This document shows, piece by piece, positions 34,270 to 35,831 of a stretch of 35,831 bases of DNA; the first letter of the stretch is position 1, and each line of letters begins with the position of its first letter. Source of the DNA: a virus; IMG/VR virus record IMGVR_UViG_3300025133_009838, positions 1 to 35,831 of that record; one strand, 5' to 3'. The notes under the pieces were generated by a model. The model did no database searches, had not been told where the DNA came from, and worked only from the letters and a program-made list of their open reading frames with translations. The translations under genes and the position numbers were made by a program.

Positions 34270-34870
34270 TTTTTTTCTTAAAAACAATATTCCAATTTAA
34301 TGCATGGTTGTGGGGAGTTAAAACGCTATTTTGCTCACTTTTAACAATCTCGATATTTTTGTTTAAAACCAAATCATGAAAATCGTTTGGGCCTTCAACA
34401 AACAGAACACCGTATTTATCTAACTCGTTGCCGAGCTGCAGTTGTATAAAAGCTGTGCCAGACGGTTTTAAACATCGAATAACCTCATCTATAAATTTTT
34501 CTGGGTCGATAGAGTGGTCAAATATATTTGTATAGAAAAGACCCACGGAATTATTAGCGAACTGCATATTATGTATATCGCCTTGAATTACATGTTTCAT
34601 AAAAGGCACTAAATCTGTACCGAGAGCTTTTTTAAAACCCAGGGCTCGGAGAGCTAATACTTCTTCACCGGTCCGGGCGCCCAAACAGTAAACGTCCTCT
34701 TCCTTGTGTGCACTTAACAAATCAGCATATTGTTTAAACGTCGGTATAAATTTTCTAGTATTTTCTTTTAATGCACTTTGCCACTTTTCTCTTCTAACGG
34801 GATCTTCAGTTTTTTCTTTTTGAAGAGATAAATATTCTTCATATGTATCGATATTTTTTATGCTAATCAT
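34262..34870 (-). CDS. SAM-dependent methyltransferase-like protein (202 aa)
   Basis: This is a predicted class I methyltransferase. Motif I reads VYCLGARTGEEVLALRALGF (about residues 60-79), the acidic residue after beta-2 is in GTDLVPF, QGDIHNMQFANNSVGLFYTN is the next acidic region, and CLKPSGTAFIQLQLG is the beta-5 region. The substrate is unknown; a sugar or glycan is suggested by the neighbours. Length (202) is normal for a compact enzyme. It overlaps the epimerase gene by 8 nt (ATGATTAG) and the cupin by 8 nt, so these genes are probably translated together. Confidence 0.75.
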   Translation of the reverse strand: MISIKNIDTYEEYLSLQKEKTEDPVRREKWQSALKENTRKFIPTFKQYADLLSAHKEEDVYCLGARTGEEVLALRALGFKKALGTDLVPFMKHVIQGDIHNMQFANNSVGLFYTNIFDHSIDPEKFIDEVIRCLKPSGTAFIQLQLGNELDKYGVLFVEGPNDFHDLVLNKNIEIVKSEQNSVLTPHNHALNWNIVFKKKNE

Positions 34871-35831
34871 CTTTATTCCGTAATTTACTGCAATAATATT
34901 GCCCTGCTATCCAAGCATAAGTCTCTAACATACCAGTTTTTAATGATTGGGAATAATCCCAGCCTAATTTTTCGCGAATAAGAGCATTATCAGAATTTCG
35001 GCCACGAACACCTTCAGGGCCAGGAATATTTTTAATTTTTAAATTTTTGCCGGATATATCAATTGCCATTTGCGCAAAATCGTTAATCGATATCATTTCT
35101 TCAGATCCAATATTTACAGGACCGGTAAAATCTGATTCCATTAAACGTCTAGTAGCTTCAATACATTCGTCAATGTATAGAAATGATCTTGTTTGTTTAC
35201 CGTCTCCCCAAACCTCAATTTCACTACCGTCTTCTGCCATGGCTGCTTTTCTGCAGAAAGCGGCGGGCGCTTTTTCTCTACCACCCTCCCAAGTTCCTTC
35301 GGGGCCAAATATATTATGATATCTAGCAATTCGCACGTCTAAGTTATAATTTCTTGCAAAAGCCAGCCATAATCTTTCGCTAAAAAGCTTTTCCCACCCA
35401 TATTCTGAATCCGGATCCGCAGGATAAGCAGAATCTTCAGAACATTTTGGATTATTTGGATCCATTTGGTTATATTCTGGGTACATGCAGGCAGAAGAAG
35501 AATAAAAGATCTTTTTGACACTTTTTTTAACACATTGCTCTGCTACGTTTAAATTAATCATGGCAGAATTATGCATAATATCAGCATCGTTTTCGCCAGT
35601 AAAAACAAAGCCGGCGCCGCCCATATCTGCAGCGAATTGGTAGACTTCATCAAAAGAATTTTCTTTGTCATTTTCAGCATGCTGGTTGGGCGCAAAAATA
35701 ACGTTACTTACAACTTTATGATCTCGTAAGTCGCCTATAATAAATTCATCTGCAACGTTCTCAATTTTATAAAATTCGTGATGTTTTAAATCAACGCCGC
35801 GGACCCAATGCCCCTCTTCTTTTAATTTTTT
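34863..35831 (-). CDS. GDP-mannose 3,5-epimerase-like enzyme, 5' end outside window
   Basis: This is a predicted extended SDR acting on GDP-mannose or a related GDP-sugar. The frame is open to the window edge for 322 residues; the N-terminal Rossmann glycines lie outside. Counting from the edge, Cys115 (SSACMYPEY), Tyr144 and Lys148 (YGWEK), Lys187 (GGREKAPAAFCRK) and Arg276 (GPEGVRGRNSDN) are spaced 29, 72 and 161 residues from the Cys, exactly as I recall for the plant enzyme (Cys145, Tyr174, Lys217, Arg306). WGDGKQTRSF and EEM are also conserved. An internal ATG at 35624 is not the real start because the upstream codons fit the family (VDLKHHEF, YQFAADMGG). It heads the visible part of the cluster. 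Confidence 0.9.
   Translation of the reverse strand, partial: KKLKEEGHWVRGVDLKHHEFYKIENVADEFIIGDLRDHKVVSNVIFAPNQHAENDKENSFDEVYQFAADMGGAGFVFTGENDADIMHNSAMINLNVAEQCVKKSVKKIFYSSSACMYPEYNQMDPNNPKCSEDSAYPADPDSEYGWEKLFSERLWLAFARNYNLDVRIARYHNIFGPEGTWEGGREKAPAAFCRKAAMAEDGSEIEVWGDGKQTRSFLYIDECIEATRRLMESDFTGPVNIGSEEMISINDFAQMAIDISGKNLKIKNIPGPEGVRGRNSDNALIREKLGWDYSQSLKTGMLETYAWIAGQYYCSKLRNKDD

Noticed and set aside
34270-34287. Longer N-terminus for the cupin
   Set aside because: The extra six residues MFLRKK are encoded within the end of the methyltransferase gene, and the second Met gives the same 8-nt overlap seen at other junctions.
34863-35624. Start of the GDP-mannose epimerase-like gene at the internal ATG (35624)
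   Set aside because: The frame stays open to the window edge and the upstream residues fit the family; starting at 35624 would delete the nucleotide-binding region.
1-35831. tRNA genes, CRISPR arrays, insertion sequences, attachment sites
   Set aside because: Gaps are too short (at most about 37 nt) to hold tRNAs or arrays, and no transposase, integrase or flanking direct repeats were seen.

Overview
The window is part of the genome of a tailed phage with a contractile (T4-type, myovirus) tail, most likely an uncultured marine phage of a Gram-negative host. The evidence is a T4 gp25-like and a gp6-like baseplate wedge protein, a T4 gp55-like late sigma factor, very large AT-rich structural genes, and a lipopolysaccharide-type sugar cluster built around heptose. 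The DNA is AT-rich, with short patches of about 62-65% GC inside the giant genes. No host genes, tRNAs, CRISPR arrays, transposases or integrases are visible.

Every supported gene lies on the minus strand, so the window is transcribed from position 35831 toward position 1. Genes overlap or are separated by at most about 37 nt, and no gene-free stretch reaches 100 bases. Many junctions are translationally coupled: 1-nt TAATG overlaps, a 4-nt ATGA overlap, 8-nt overlaps, or a Shine-Dalgarno sequence overlapping the upstream stop codon.

Region A (about 30.8-35.8 kb) is a surface-sugar cluster. It holds a GDP-mannose 3,5-epimerase-like enzyme (cut by the window edge), a methyltransferase-like protein, a cupin, a very small HAD phosphatase-like protein, separate heptose-phosphate nucleotidyltransferase and heptose-phosphate kinase genes (normally the two halves of HldE), a GT9/heptosyltransferase-like protein and a GalE-like epimerase. 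Together they could make and attach a heptose-type sugar to the host surface or the virion.

Region B (about 29.0-30.8 kb) holds five small genes: an acidic 62-residue protein, an FmdB-type zinc ribbon, a two-helix membrane protein with an acidic tail, the gp55-like sigma factor and a 98-residue helical protein.

Region C (1-29.0 kb) is the tail and baseplate module. It holds a 1284-residue tail-associated lysin with a C-terminal M15 (LAS-type) peptidase, a 474-residue putative spike protein, a 3926-residue giant protein of unknown function, the gp25-like and gp6-like wedge proteins, a 629-residue appendage protein, a 2119-residue protein with two LamG-like domains, and a further structural gene that runs off the left edge. 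The gp55-like factor probably drives late transcription of this module. The main points of interest are the giant protein, the multidomain lysin with a possibly dead esterase-like domain, the split heptose enzyme and a domain module shared by two tail proteins.
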